Origin: Deltaproteobacteria bacterium
Lineage (GTDB): Bacteria > Myxococcota_A > Polyangia > Haliangiales > Haliangiaceae
NCBI GenBank assembly: GCA_013812655.1
Contig: JACCTC010000373.1
Coordinates: 1 to 62,425 of the forward strand
Direction of reading: 5' to 3'
Length of the DNA stretch: 62,425 nt
Part shown: piece after piece, positions 9,113-16,827 of the stretch
How the letters are laid out: each line of letters opens with the position of its first letter
How positions within the stretch are numbered: the stretch's first letter is position 1
Position numbers and translations under genes: made by a program
The notes under the pieces: generated by a model
What the model was told of the DNA's origin: nothing
What the model saw: the letters and a program-made list of their open reading frames with translations, nothing else
Database searches by the model: none

Positions 9113-9976
9113 CTACAGCAGTCCGGCGGACTTCACGTTGTTCGCCTGACACCAGCGTCCGAGCTCGGGCTTGAGCTCCTTCTCGAGCCCTTCCGGCAGC
9201 GCGTACGTCTTGCCGTTGAACCAGATCCCGCGCGTCCACATCGTGTGCTTGATCTGCTTGATCTGCTGCGGCTCCATCACGAGGCTGCCTTCACGTTCCT
9301 GCACGGCGCGAAACAACGTGGGCTCGTCGAAGACCGGCGCAGCCTGGCCTGGCGTCGGCGTACCGAACGCGGCGATCGCCCCGCCGATCAAGCCGCCGAG
9401 ACCCTTGCCGATCGCCATCGCGAGCCCGCCCTTCTGACTCTCGCAGATGAAGAACAGCCGCGTCTGCGACACGAATAGCTGACCGGTGAGCCGCGTCATT
9501 CCGCGCTGCATGATGATCGGAAACGGCCCGAGCGGCGCGCTGCCGGCATACGGCTGGCCGTGCGGACCTTGTTGCGTCGGCGGATAGCCCTGCGGCGGTG
9601 AATAGCCCTGCGGACCCGGCGGTGGATAGCCGTGCTGCTGCGGAGGCGGCGGATAGCCGTGCTGCTGCGCAGGTGGTGGATAGTGGTGCTGCTGCGCAGG
9701 TGGTGGATAGCCGTGCTGCTGCGGAGGCGGATAGCCATGCTGCTGCGGTGGCGGTGGATAGCCGTGCTGCTGCGGCGGCGACGGATAACCCTGCGGCGGT
9801 GACGGCGGATTACCGTACTGCTGTATTGGCGGCGGATAACCGTGCTGCTGTGGCGGCGGGAAACTCGGGGACGGCGGCGGATAGCCTTGCGGCGGGCCAC
9901 TTGCGACGGCCCGACCACACGCGCCGCAGAAGCCACTGTTTGGTTGCAGCGTGGTGCCGCACTGGCTGCACGTCAT
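9113..9976 (-). CDS. Zinc-ribbon / Pro-Tyr-Gln-rich / GRAM-like domain protein
   Basis: The 287-residue product has three parts. Residues 1-25 form a zinc ribbon (CSQCG...CGACG). Residues about 27-140 are a low-complexity tract of units like PPQQHGYPP. Residues about 145-285 look like a GRAM/PH-type domain (TGQLFVSQTRLFFICES, then a Gly/Ala-rich AIGKGLGGLIGGAIAAF, then TMWTRGIWFNGKTYALP). An AGGAGGG motif precedes two consecutive ATGs; the second, at 9976, has the better spacing. The domain set suggests a protein that binds a membrane or a partner through the disordered tract. The longer in-frame extension upstream to 10885 is not coding. Confidence 0.75.
   Translation of the reverse strand: MTCSQCGTTLQPNSGFCGACGRAVASGPPQGYPPPSPSFPPPQQHGYPPPIQQYGNPPSPPQGYPSPPQQHGYPPPPQQHGYPPPQQHGYPPPAQQHHYPPPAQQHGYPPPPQQHGYPPPGPQGYSPPQGYPPTQQGPHGQPYAGSAPLGPFPIIMQRGMTRLTGQLFVSQTRLFFICESQKGGLAMAIGKGLGGLIGGAIAAFGTPTPGQAAPVFDEPTLFRAVQEREGSLVMEPQQIKQIKHTMWTRGIWFNGKTYALPEGLEKELKPELGRWCQANNVKSAGLL
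9560..9895 (-). repeat. Degenerate coding tandem repeat (PPQQHGYPP units)
   Basis: Units of about 24-30 bp with the plus-strand core GGATAGCCGTGCTGCTGCGG recur about ten times. They encode the Pro/Tyr/Gln/His-rich linker of the zinc-ribbon/GRAM-like protein. Near identity between several units suggests that copy number can change by slippage or recombination. Confidence 0.75.
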
Positions 9977-10213
9977 CATCCCTCCTTCTCGGTTGTCGCA
10001 TATTCCTCGAGCGCTCGATGATAGCGCGCGCGCGTTCGGCGGCGTGACTTTGGTGTGCTTCCAAGCGATCCATCGATGCAGTCGCGCGCTCGTAGTGTCC
10101 TGCGAATTCGCTGCGAGGAAAGAAAGAGTCAGGTGAGGCATCGGCGGAAGCACGGTGAGTTGGTCTATCGTCCGAGTCGGGGATTCCGGGGGGGCGGCCA
10201 GACGCGGGAGTAG

Positions 10214-10750
10214 CTGATCCAGCCGAACACGCTCGGCGTGTTCCAGACCCACTACATCAACTCGACCGATAACCCGATCGAGGTGAAGTCGAGTCTCAAG
10301 GCATTCGGCATGGCGCCCGGTACGCCGTACACGCAGACCGACGTGTTCGTCACCTACAACGAAGCGATCTCGGTACCGCCCAACGCGGTCGACGACGTCG
10401 AGACCGCCTCGTGCGACGTCCCGCAGGGCAAGTTCTGGAACCTGTCGACGCACTCGCACAAGCAGATGAAGCGCGCGTTGATCAAGGACGGCGATACGAC
10501 GGTGTTCGAGACCACCGACTACGACCACCCGGGCGAGCGACTGTTCGACGCGCCCTTCTACACCTTCAACTCGAGCAAGCTGACGTGGGCGTGCACGTAC
10601 ACCAACGACGGTGACAACGCGAACCGCGTGGTCAGAGCCGGCGAGAGCGCGGTCGTCGACGAGATGTGCATGGGCCTCACGTATTACTTCCCGTCGACCG
10701 GCCCGAAGTTCTGCACGTACAAGGCTAACGGCACCTGCCTCTGTAACTGA
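10214..10750 (+). pseudogene. Truncated copper type II (PHM/DBH-like) monooxygenase, C-terminal part only
   Basis: The frame holds the end of the N-terminal copper domain (FQTHYIN, matching the HY ligand region, His172 of PHM) and a complete C-terminal domain with STHSHKQM (His-X-His, like His242/His244) and DEMCMGLTYYF (Met ligand, like Met314). These enzymes hydroxylate substrates with two copper ions and ascorbate and are normally 350-500 residues. The first copper-site histidine pair is missing, and an in-frame TAG at 10211-10213 immediately precedes the homologous part. There is no good start; the first is GTG 10238. I read it as a 5'-truncated remnant. The remaining frame is intact, so the loss looks recent or the domain is kept. 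Confidence 0.6.
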
Positions 10751-10792
10751 GCGCTTATCGATCGTCGCCTCGCGCGGCGGCAGAACTTCTGC

Positions 10793-10801
10793 TGATACAG
10801 T
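10793..10801 (+). promoter_or_regulatory. Extended -10 promoter element upstream of the DUF1302-like gene
   Basis: TGATACAGT fits an extended -10 (TGN-TANNNT) and ends 11 nt before the ATG at 10813. This would give a very short leader. No -35 match is seen. Confidence 0.4.
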
Positions 10802-10812
10802 AGGGCTTCTGC

Positions 10813-12813
10813 ATGCCAGGCACGTCGTCCATCGCCGCCCCGATCCGCTGGATCCTGAGCGTCGTCCTGCTGCTGGTGCTCGCACCGCAGCGCGCTGACG
10901 CGCAGACCAGCCGGGACGATGCGGTCGTCTCGATCGGCGTGGTGCCGCTGCGTGACGGCAAGTTCGACCAGCGCATGATGGGCGAGGCGCAGACGATCCG
11001 GAAGACGATCGAGGTCGCGATCGGGACCAAGGGTCGCAAGGTCCTCGGCCACGAGGACATGATCAAGCTCCTCGGTGCGGGCTACCTCGACGCGCTGATC
11101 GCGTGCGCATCGAAGGAGGACTGCGTCGTCAAGCTGCTCGCCCCCATCAAGGACCAGTTCACGTACGCGGTGTACGGCGACTACGTGGTCGTCCAGGGCC
11201 GCTTCAAGCTGCGGCTCCGCGTGATCAACCTCGTCGAGGGAAAGCTCGTGAGGACGACCGACTACCGGGTCGCAAGGAACATCCTCCTCACGCCGGATCG
11301 CTGGCGGAAGTCGCTCGAGTTCGCGTTCGTCTCGCTTCTCAGGGATCTGCCGCTATCGGATGGCACCGAGCCGGACATCACGCCGCCGGATGGCACGCCG
11401 CCGGATGGCACGCCACCGGATGGCACGCCGCCCGACGGCACGCCGCCGGATGGCGCCGACGCGGGCCCCGTGCTCGAGCCGATCACGATCGGCCCCGACG
11501 ACGACGGCCAGCCGTTCATCGACGCCGAGGCCGTCGACGAGGCGAGCCGCGGCGCGGTGCTCCACGGTCATTTCCAGCAGTACATCGCGATCGGCATGGT
11601 CGGCAAAGGCGGGATCGCCGGGTTCAAGAACGACTTCCTGATCTTCGACGACCGCATGCAGCTCGACTTCGAGAAGAAGGTCGGCCCGTACAAGCTGATC
11701 GGCCGCCCGCAATTCGAGTACGACTGGTTGACCAAGCAACTCGACGTGAAGTTTCGCGAGATCTACGCGGTCACCAACTTCGATCACCTCGAGATCTCGT
11801 TTGGCCAGCGGATCCTCGCGTGGGGCATCACCGACTTCTGGCCGGTCGTCGACATCGTGAACCCGCGTGACTTGTCGACCCTGCGGAACTGGCGGCCGAT
11901 CGACGAGAAGCTGCCCGCGCCGATGCTGCGAACGGTGGTGAGCTACGGGCAGCTGTCGGTCGAGGTCGTCGTGATCCCGTTCCTCGGCGAGTCCGCGTAC
12001 CAGCTCGAGCAGACCTTGCCATTCGCGCTGCCGATTCCCGCAGGCGTCCCGCTCACGCTGACCGAGTTCGAGGTCAACCAGGACAACCTCGGCGGCGGCA
12101 TGCAGATCAAGCGGCAGTTCGGGGACTGGGCGCTCTCCGCGTATGGCCTGCTCGGCCGCGATCCGCTGCCGGGGGTCGTGCTCGCACGCAACATGGCGAC
12201 CATGATGCCGTCGATCGAGGTCTTCAACGAGCGCATCGCGCTTGCTGCCGCCTCGGTGCAGGGCTCGCTCGACGCCATCGATACGATCGTCAAGGCCGAG
12301 GCCGCGTACTACCACCACCCCGACGACACCTGCGAGGGTCGCCGCGCCGAGCCCGACGAGTTCGGGCTTCCGGGTTGCTCGTACTTGCGACGTACACCGA
12401 TGGCTCGCGCCACGCTCGGGTTGGAGCGCAGGGTCATCACCGGCCTCGACGCTCATCTCCAGCTGATCGCCGAGCGCACGGCCGCGGGTGACATCGACGA
12501 GACGCCGCCGATCATCCGGTTCCAGTTCCAGCAGTTCGAGCAGCAGCGCGAGCTCAACCCGATCACGACCCTACGGCTCCAGGGCAACTGGCTGAAGAAC
12601 GACTTCCGGCCGATGCTGTTCGCCTACTGGGCCCCCGCCGACAAGGACATCTTCGTGAACCTCGACCTCGAATATCATGTGGCCGACGGCATGGCTCTCG
12701 CCGTCGGGGGCTTCTGGTTCGAGGGATACGCGCATAAGGGCAAGACCTACACGCTGTTTGGTGGCCTCGAGAACGTTTCCCACGCGTACTTCCGTGGGAC
12801 TGCGTGGTTCTGA
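10813..12813 (+). CDS. TolB/FlgT-like N-terminal domain fused to DUF1302-like outer-membrane protein
   Basis: The 666-residue product has a signal peptide ending ADAQ (about residue 31). A periplasmic domain follows (about 36-180, starting SIGVVPLRDGKFDQRMM, with the ACASKEDC pair) that resembles the TolB/FlgT-like domains common in myxobacteria. Next come five PPDGT repeats and, from about residue 250, a long beta-rich domain ending AYFRGTAWF, similar to DUF1302 outer-membrane proteins (EISFGQRILAWGITDFWPVVDIVNPRDL). It is probably an outer-membrane channel or receptor for a hydrophobic compound. The next gene encodes a LolA-like protein, a pairing usual for this family. The RND pump often found with them is absent here. 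Confidence 0.75.
   Translation: MPGTSSIAAPIRWILSVVLLLVLAPQRADAQTSRDDAVVSIGVVPLRDGKFDQRMMGEAQTIRKTIEVAIGTKGRKVLGHEDMIKLLGAGYLDALIACASKEDCVVKLLAPIKDQFTYAVYGDYVVVQGRFKLRLRVINLVEGKLVRTTDYRVARNILLTPDRWRKSLEFAFVSLLRDLPLSDGTEPDITPPDGTPPDGTPPDGTPPDGTPPDGADAGPVLEPITIGPDDDGQPFIDAEAVDEASRGAVLHGHFQQYIAIGMVGKGGIAGFKNDFLIFDDRMQLDFEKKVGPYKLIGRPQFEYDWLTKQLDVKFREIYAVTNFDHLEISFGQRILAWGITDFWPVVDIVNPRDLSTLRNWRPIDEKLPAPMLRTVVSYGQLSVEVVVIPFLGESAYQLEQTLPFALPIPAGVPLTLTEFEVNQDNLGGGMQIKRQFGDWALSAYGLLGRDPLPGVVLARNMATMMPSIEVFNERIALAAASVQGSLDAIDTIVKAEAAYYHHPDDTCEGRRAEPDEFGLPGCSYLRRTPMARATLGLERRVITGLDAHLQLIAERTAAGDIDETPPIIRFQFQQFEQQRELNPITTLRLQGNWLKNDFRPMLFAYWAPADKDIFVNLDLEYHVADGMALAVGGFWFEGYAHKGKTYTLFGGLENVSHAYFRGTAWF
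11383..11457 (+). repeat. Five 15-bp tandem repeats encoding PPDGT
   Basis: Five in-frame units of CCGCCGGATGGCACG with one to three changes each encode the flexible linker between the periplasmic domain and the barrel of the DUF1302-like protein. As 15 is divisible by three, unit loss or gain would keep the frame. Confidence 0.85.
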
Positions 12814-12845
12814 ATAAAACCCGCGCATACTCGGTAAACTACATG

Positions 12846-13694
12846 ATGACCTTGGAATCCAAGATGCCGCGCATGTTCCTGGCCACGGCCCTCGGTCTGG
12901 TGCTGATGGGTGGCCATCTGCCCGAAGCGGCAGCCCAGCCCCAAAAGCCCACTCCTGCGAAGCCGGGCACCCCCGACGGGGCCAAGCTCATGACCTCGGT
13001 CGAGGATCGGCCCGACGGCAAGGACATGACCGCCGACGTCACTCTCGAGATCCAGCCGAAGACCGGCTCGAAGCGGATCCGGCAGTTCTCGCTGCTCCGC
13101 AAGGAGTTCACCGGGATGACGAAGCTGGTCACCAAGTTCATCTCGCCGGCCGACGTTCGCGACGCCGCGTTCCTCGTCTGGGACGAGCACAACAAGGCCG
13201 ACCGGCGATGGCTCTACCTCCCGGCGATCGGCCAGGTCCGCAGGCTCGCGAGTAGCGAGGACCGCACGAGCTTTTTCGGATCCGACTTCGTCTACGAGGA
13301 TCTAACCAACCGCGATCCCGATCTCGACACCCACACCTTCGTGGCCTCGCAGAAGGTCCCTGGCCCCGGCGGCGTCCAGTGGGATTGCTGGGTCGTCGAC
13401 TCGGTCCCCAAGGATGCGAAGAAGGTCGATTTCGTGAAGTACCGCTCGTGGATCTGGAAGGATGATCCGCTGTTGATGCGCCAGGAGTATCAAGACGCCG
13501 CGGGCAAGGTGATCCGGCGGGGCGAGCTGCGGAGCATCAAGAAGATCCAGGGCATCTGGACCTGGCACCAGGGCACGATGCACAACCTCAAGACGGGCTC
13601 GAAGACCCTGCTCGAGATGAAGAACGTCAAGTACGACACCGGCGTCGCCGACGAGCGGTTCACCGAGACCCAGCTCAGCCGCAACGCACCCTGA
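12846..13694 (+). CDS. Outer-membrane lipoprotein-sorting (LolA-like) protein
   Basis: About 282 residues. The signal peptide runs to PEAAAQP. The body reads TADVTLEIQPKTGSKRIRQFSLLRK, then DAAFLVWDEHNKADRRWLYLPAIGQVRRLASS and a section SDFVYEDL. This is the layout of the LolA-fold outer-membrane lipoprotein-sorting proteins (COG2834-like) that accompany DUF1302/RND systems. It probably binds a hydrophobic ligand in the periplasm and passes it to or from the preceding barrel. I chose the second of two adjacent ATGs (12846) because a TAAACT box lies 5 nt upstream; the frame is open back to 12804. It begins 32 nt after the upstream gene, so the two may also be cotranscribed. Confidence 0.8.
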   Translation: MTLESKMPRMFLATALGLVLMGGHLPEAAAQPQKPTPAKPGTPDGAKLMTSVEDRPDGKDMTADVTLEIQPKTGSKRIRQFSLLRKEFTGMTKLVTKFISPADVRDAAFLVWDEHNKADRRWLYLPAIGQVRRLASSEDRTSFFGSDFVYEDLTNRDPDLDTHTFVASQKVPGPGGVQWDCWVVDSVPKDAKKVDFVKYRSWIWKDDPLLMRQEYQDAAGKVIRRGELRSIKKIQGIWTWHQGTMHNLKTGSKTLLEMKNVKYDTGVADERFTETQLSRNAP

Positions 13695-14016
13695 TCTGTC
13701 AGGCGTGCCGCGACGTCCATCGTCGCCGTCACCAGCAGCACCGCGCTACGGCGTGCAGACCACCGGACCGAACGGTCAGCGTCCGCCGTCTGCGCCGTAG
13801 CGGGACGACGCGACCAGTTCTTGGCGGCGCAGCGGCCCAGCTCGAGTCCGTCCGTTCGCATCGGCGCCGACGCCGATCGGGCATGAGCGAATGCGCGTCA
13901 CCGACGGGCGATCTAGCCCGCACACGCCACGGTGCCACGTCCTGACGCCAAGGCGGGCTCCACGAAGCCCCTGGCCCCTCCTGCCGGGTGGCACGCGCCA
14001 CGCAGTAGGTCCGAGC
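13695..14016. other. 322-bp intergenic region, no feature recognised
   Basis: Open frames here on both strands have no start support, signal or recognisable domain. The frame open from 13891 is only the upstream extension of the small membrane protein at 14017. A TAGGTC close to a -10 pattern lies 5 nt before that gene. Confidence 0.6.
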
Positions 14017-14271
14017 ATGCACATTCTCTGGATGCTCATCATCGGCCTCATCGTCGGCGCGCTCGCCAAGTTCATCATGCCGGGCAGGGATCCGGGCGGC
14101 ATCATCGTGACGATGCTGATCGGCATCGCGGGCTCGTTGATCGCGGGATTCCTCGGTCGCTCGATGGGCTGGTACGCGCACGGTCAGGGCGCGGGCTTCA
14201 TCGCGTCCATCATCGGTGCGCTGATCCTGCTCGCCGGCTACCGGTTCCTCGTCCAGCGCCGCGCAGCGTAA
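14017..14271 (+). CDS. GlsB/YeaQ/YmgE family membrane protein
   Basis: The 84-residue product has three hydrophobic helices with the family pattern IIGLIVGALAKFIMPGRDPGG at the start, then IIVTMLIGIAGSLIAGFLG and IIGALILLAGYRF. This is the transglycosylase-associated (PF04226) family, small inner-membrane proteins induced by stress, of unknown mechanism. I start at ATG 14017, where homologs begin; the frame is open further upstream but that part is not hydrophobic. The stop at 14269-14271 directly abuts the stop of the convergent gene. Confidence 0.9.
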   Translation: MHILWMLIIGLIVGALAKFIMPGRDPGGIIVTMLIGIAGSLIAGFLGRSMGWYAHGQGAGFIASIIGALILLAGYRFLVQRRAA

Positions 14272-14961
14272 CTATTTCCTGGCAGTCGCCAGGTCGCGCT
14301 TGAGCTGCGGGCGGCACCAGTCGCCGTCGCAAGCGACAAGCGCGAGCTGGAGCGCGGCGATCGCGGAGCGCCGATCGCCTTTCGCGCGCAGCGTGTTGCC
14401 GAGATCCTGGAGCAGCAGTGGGTTCATCCGACCGTCGATGACGCACTTCTTCGCCTGGATCGTGGCGATGTCCTTCGCGGCGGCGGCGACGTCACCGTGG
14501 AGGGCCATCACCTGCGCGCGATCGGTGAACGTGTCGCAATCCGGCGGCGTGAGCACCGCCATCGCCTGACCGATCCGCTCGATGGCGAGAGCGTGTTCGC
14601 CCGCCTCCGCTGCCTTCGTGGCCTCGACACGAAAGCCGATCACGACATCGCGCTTGATCAAGCGCAGCGACGTGCGCGGGCAGACCGCCTGCGTGACCTC
14701 GAGCGTCGCGTCGTCGGCGGGCACGAAGCGATCGCCGGGATACAACATGCCTCGGAGGCGGACGCCCTTGCCCTCGAACGGGCGCAGATCGAGGCTCGCC
14801 GGAACGCCGATCCGGTAGGCACGGCCGTCGACGCTGTAGAACGCGTTGTCGACGACGCAGCCGGTGAGCGTACGCGCGACGCCCTTCGAGGCTTCCGCGG
14901 CGGGCGTGGCCGCGAAGACGACACCGGCGACGAGCGCGATATGCATGAGCCGTTGCAGCAT
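14272..14961 (-). CDS. Exported protein with TPR-like C-terminal half
   Basis: A 229-residue product with a signal peptide (LVAGVVFAATPAAEAS). A central section of about residues 30-100 contains LTGCVVDNAFYSVDGRAYRIGV. A helical second half (about 110-229) has the spacing of degenerate TPR repeats (KAAEAGEHALAIERIGQAM) and four cysteines. No named family. It is divergent from the SMI1 gene over only 43 bp. TAGCAT lies exactly 6 nt before the ATG at 14961 and no Shine-Dalgarno is visible. Confidence 0.72.
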   Translation of the reverse strand: MLQRLMHIALVAGVVFAATPAAEASKGVARTLTGCVVDNAFYSVDGRAYRIGVPASLDLRPFEGKGVRLRGMLYPGDRFVPADDATLEVTQAVCPRTSLRLIKRDVVIGFRVEATKAAEAGEHALAIERIGQAMAVLTPPDCDTFTDRAQVMALHGDVAAAAKDIATIQAKKCVIDGRMNPLLLQDLGNTLRAKGDRRSAIAALQLALVACDGDWCRPQLKRDLATARK

Positions 14962-14967
14962 CGCCCC

Positions 14968-14973
14968 ATGCTA
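14968..14973 (-). promoter_or_regulatory. Candidate -10 box (TAGCAT) for a leaderless transcript
   Basis: On the minus strand TAGCAT is followed by 6 nt and the ATG at 14961. It lies in the 43-bp divergent gap together with the opposing box at 14993-14998. No -35 consensus is seen. Confidence 0.45.
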
Positions 14974-14992
14974 CCGCGTGCTGGCCTCGCGT

Positions 14993-14998
14993 TAGTAT
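14993..14998 (+). promoter_or_regulatory. Candidate -10 box (TAGTAT) for a leaderless transcript
   Basis: TAGTAT is followed by GCGGCG and the ATG at 15005, the mirror image of the arrangement for the opposite gene. Confidence 0.45.
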
Positions 14999-15004
14999 GC
15001 GGCG

Positions 15005-15868
15005 ATGCAGGAGCTATGGGGACGACTCGAAGCATGGGCGCAAGCAAACGCGAGCAAGTCACTGGGGCTGCGCCCCGGGCTCGACGAGGCGGCCATCGCG
15101 GCCGCCGAACAGCAACTCGGGGTGACACTCCCTACGGATTACCGCGCGTCCTTGCTGGCGCATGACGGTCAGGACGGCGAGGCGGAGAATCTGTTCGAGT
15201 GGCTCCCCGGTTGCGCGCCGCTCAAGCCGCTCGCCGCGGTGCTCGAGCGCTGGACGGAGGAGCAGGATCTCGCCGGCGAGTTCCCGGATCCCGAGAACCG
15301 CACCGAGGGTCCGCGGCACACCGTGCTGTGGCATCCGCGGCGCATCCCGATCGCCGGGAACCAGTGGTGGGATGGCGACAACACGTATCTCGATCTGCAC
15401 CCGAGCGCGACCGGCAGCTCCGGGCAGATCACGACGTTCGTGACCGAGTGCGATCTCGAGTGCGTCGGCTCGAGCCTGCGTGACGCCGTCGAGCGCTACC
15501 TGACCGCGCTCGAGTCCGGGGACTGGGTGTACTCGGCGGCGAAGCAATGCGTGACGCCCAGAGCAGAGCCTGCGGATCGATACCCGAACGAGTCGAGGCA
15601 GTTCGCCGAGTACATCCGTGGCGAGCTCGAGGCGCCGGCGAAGCCCAAGGCCAAGGCCGCGCCCTCGAAGGCTGCCGCGAAGGCCAAGGCCAAGGCCAAG
15701 GCCAAGGCGAAGGCGACGACGAAGGCGACGACGAAGGCGAAGGCCAAGGCCAAGGCGACGACGAAGGCCAAGACCAAGACCAAGGCCAAGGCCAAGACGA
15801 AGCCGAAGACCAAGCCGAAGCCGAAGGCCAAGACGAAGCCGAAGACCAAGCCGACGCGCCGGCGCTAA
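15005..15868 (+). CDS. SMI1/KNR4 domain protein with histone-H1-like Lys/Ala tail
   Basis: The 287-residue product has an SMI1/KNR4-type domain at about residues 1-180: ELWGRLEAWAQANA, then LDEAAIAAAEQQLGVTLPTDYRASLLAHDGQDG, the usual start of this fold. Residues about 210-287 are almost only Lys, Ala, Thr and Pro in KAKAKAK/TKAKTK units, very basic, like histone H1 or AlgP-type bacterial tails. SMI1 proteins are often immunity proteins of toxin systems or regulators. The tail would bind nucleic acid or another polyanion, which suggests a DNA- or RNA-associated role. No toxin gene lies next to it. Confidence 0.82.
   Translation: MQELWGRLEAWAQANASKSLGLRPGLDEAAIAAAEQQLGVTLPTDYRASLLAHDGQDGEAENLFEWLPGCAPLKPLAAVLERWTEEQDLAGEFPDPENRTEGPRHTVLWHPRRIPIAGNQWWDGDNTYLDLHPSATGSSGQITTFVTECDLECVGSSLRDAVERYLTALESGDWVYSAAKQCVTPRAEPADRYPNESRQFAEYIRGELEAPAKPKAKAAPSKAAAKAKAKAKAKAKATTKATTKAKAKAKATTKAKTKTKAKAKTKPKTKPKPKAKTKPKTKPTRRR
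15636..15858 (+). repeat. Lys/Ala-coding low-complexity repeat
   Basis: Short units of AAGGCC, AAGGCGACGACG and AAGACCAAG repeat over about 220 bp and encode the basic tail of the SMI1 protein. The purine-rich strand bias is extreme for this window. Confidence 0.8.
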
Positions 15869-15875
15869 GCGCGAG

Positions 15876-16703
15876 TCAGCGGTTCCAGCTCGCGAGCTCG
15901 GCGACGACGTCGGCGACCGGTACCTCGACCACGCGATAGCCGTCGCCACCGAGCAGACGAGCGACGAAGCCCGCCGGCCCCTGGCGGCGATGACATGGCA
16001 CCTTACCGCCGGCCGCCGCGAGCTGGGCGAGGGCGCGGTCACCGGCGTCGCGATCGATGACGCGCACGACGAGCGCGACGTAGATCCGGGTCAGGACTGA
16101 AGCGTGCGCGAGCATCGCATCCATATCGACCCGCAGCGCCCGGAGCTCGACGCGCGGTGCCGTCACGAGCTCGAGGAACCGGTGCGTCCAGACGCCGTCG
16201 ATGTCGCGGACCCGGATGCCCTTCTCCTTGAATTCGAGTGCCTGCGCGCTCGGCAGCTCGAACCAGCTCGCATCACCGAGTGCTGCGAGCCGCCCGGTCC
16301 ATTCGCGTACGTGCTCCTGGGCGGCGTGTGCCGGATGCAGCCACTCCTCGCCGTGGATCCAGCGCACGGCCTCGGCGAGCCACATCATCCGCGGCGAACA
16401 GCCACCCGGCCAGATCACGCATGGCCGGCGATCGTCGTCGTGGATCGCGAGCATCGCGCGGGCATCGCGGCCGAGCGTCCGCAGGAGCAGCGCGGCATAG
16501 ATGACTGCGCCCGGCTCGCCGTCGCGAACGAGGCGAGACAGCTCCGGCTCGAGACGCGCGAGGGCGTCGCGATCGGCGGCCAGCGCCTGATAGGCGTGGA
16601 GCGCCGGCGATACGAACGCGGCCACACCTTTCGGACCGAGATCGACCGACGAGCCCACGCTCGCGAGGAGATCGAGGTGCGTGCGCGCCGGGTCGTCTGG
16701 CAC
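15876..16703 (-). CDS. Hypothetical protein, 275 residues
   Basis: A soluble protein with no signal peptide, mostly helical in look, with a cluster CVIWPGGCSPRMMWLAEAVRWIHGEEWLH at about residues 95-123 that may be its most conserved part and a second cysteine/histidine pair (VPCHRRQGPAGF) near the end. I recognise no family. The GTG start at 16703 is supported by TATCGT 6 nt upstream. It converges on the SMI1 gene with a 7-nt gap. Confidence 0.65.
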   Translation of the reverse strand: MPDDPARTHLDLLASVGSSVDLGPKGVAAFVSPALHAYQALAADRDALARLEPELSRLVRDGEPGAVIYAALLLRTLGRDARAMLAIHDDDRRPCVIWPGGCSPRMMWLAEAVRWIHGEEWLHPAHAAQEHVREWTGRLAALGDASWFELPSAQALEFKEKGIRVRDIDGVWTHRFLELVTAPRVELRALRVDMDAMLAHASVLTRIYVALVVRVIDRDAGDRALAQLAAAGGKVPCHRRQGPAGFVARLLGGDGYRVVEVPVADVVAELASWNR

Positions 16704-16709
16704 CGCCCG

Positions 16710-16715
16710 ACGATA
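16710..16715 (-). promoter_or_regulatory. Candidate -10 box (TATCGT)
   Basis: On the minus strand TATCGT stands 6 nt before the GTG at 16703, with no Shine-Dalgarno between. Confidence 0.4.
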
Positions 16716-16827
16716 GCGCTACGGCTGCGCGGGCGTCCGCGGATGCGCGACAAAGAAATCCCAGCGTGCGAAGCCCGGCACCGTCGGCGTGCAGCTCCGA
16801 ACGTGGACGACGCTGCGCGTACCGGAC

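Noticed and set aside
13776..14126. Minus-strand open frames opposite the GlsB-type gene
   Set aside because: No signal, no conserved motif, and the plus-strand gene there has a clear family match.
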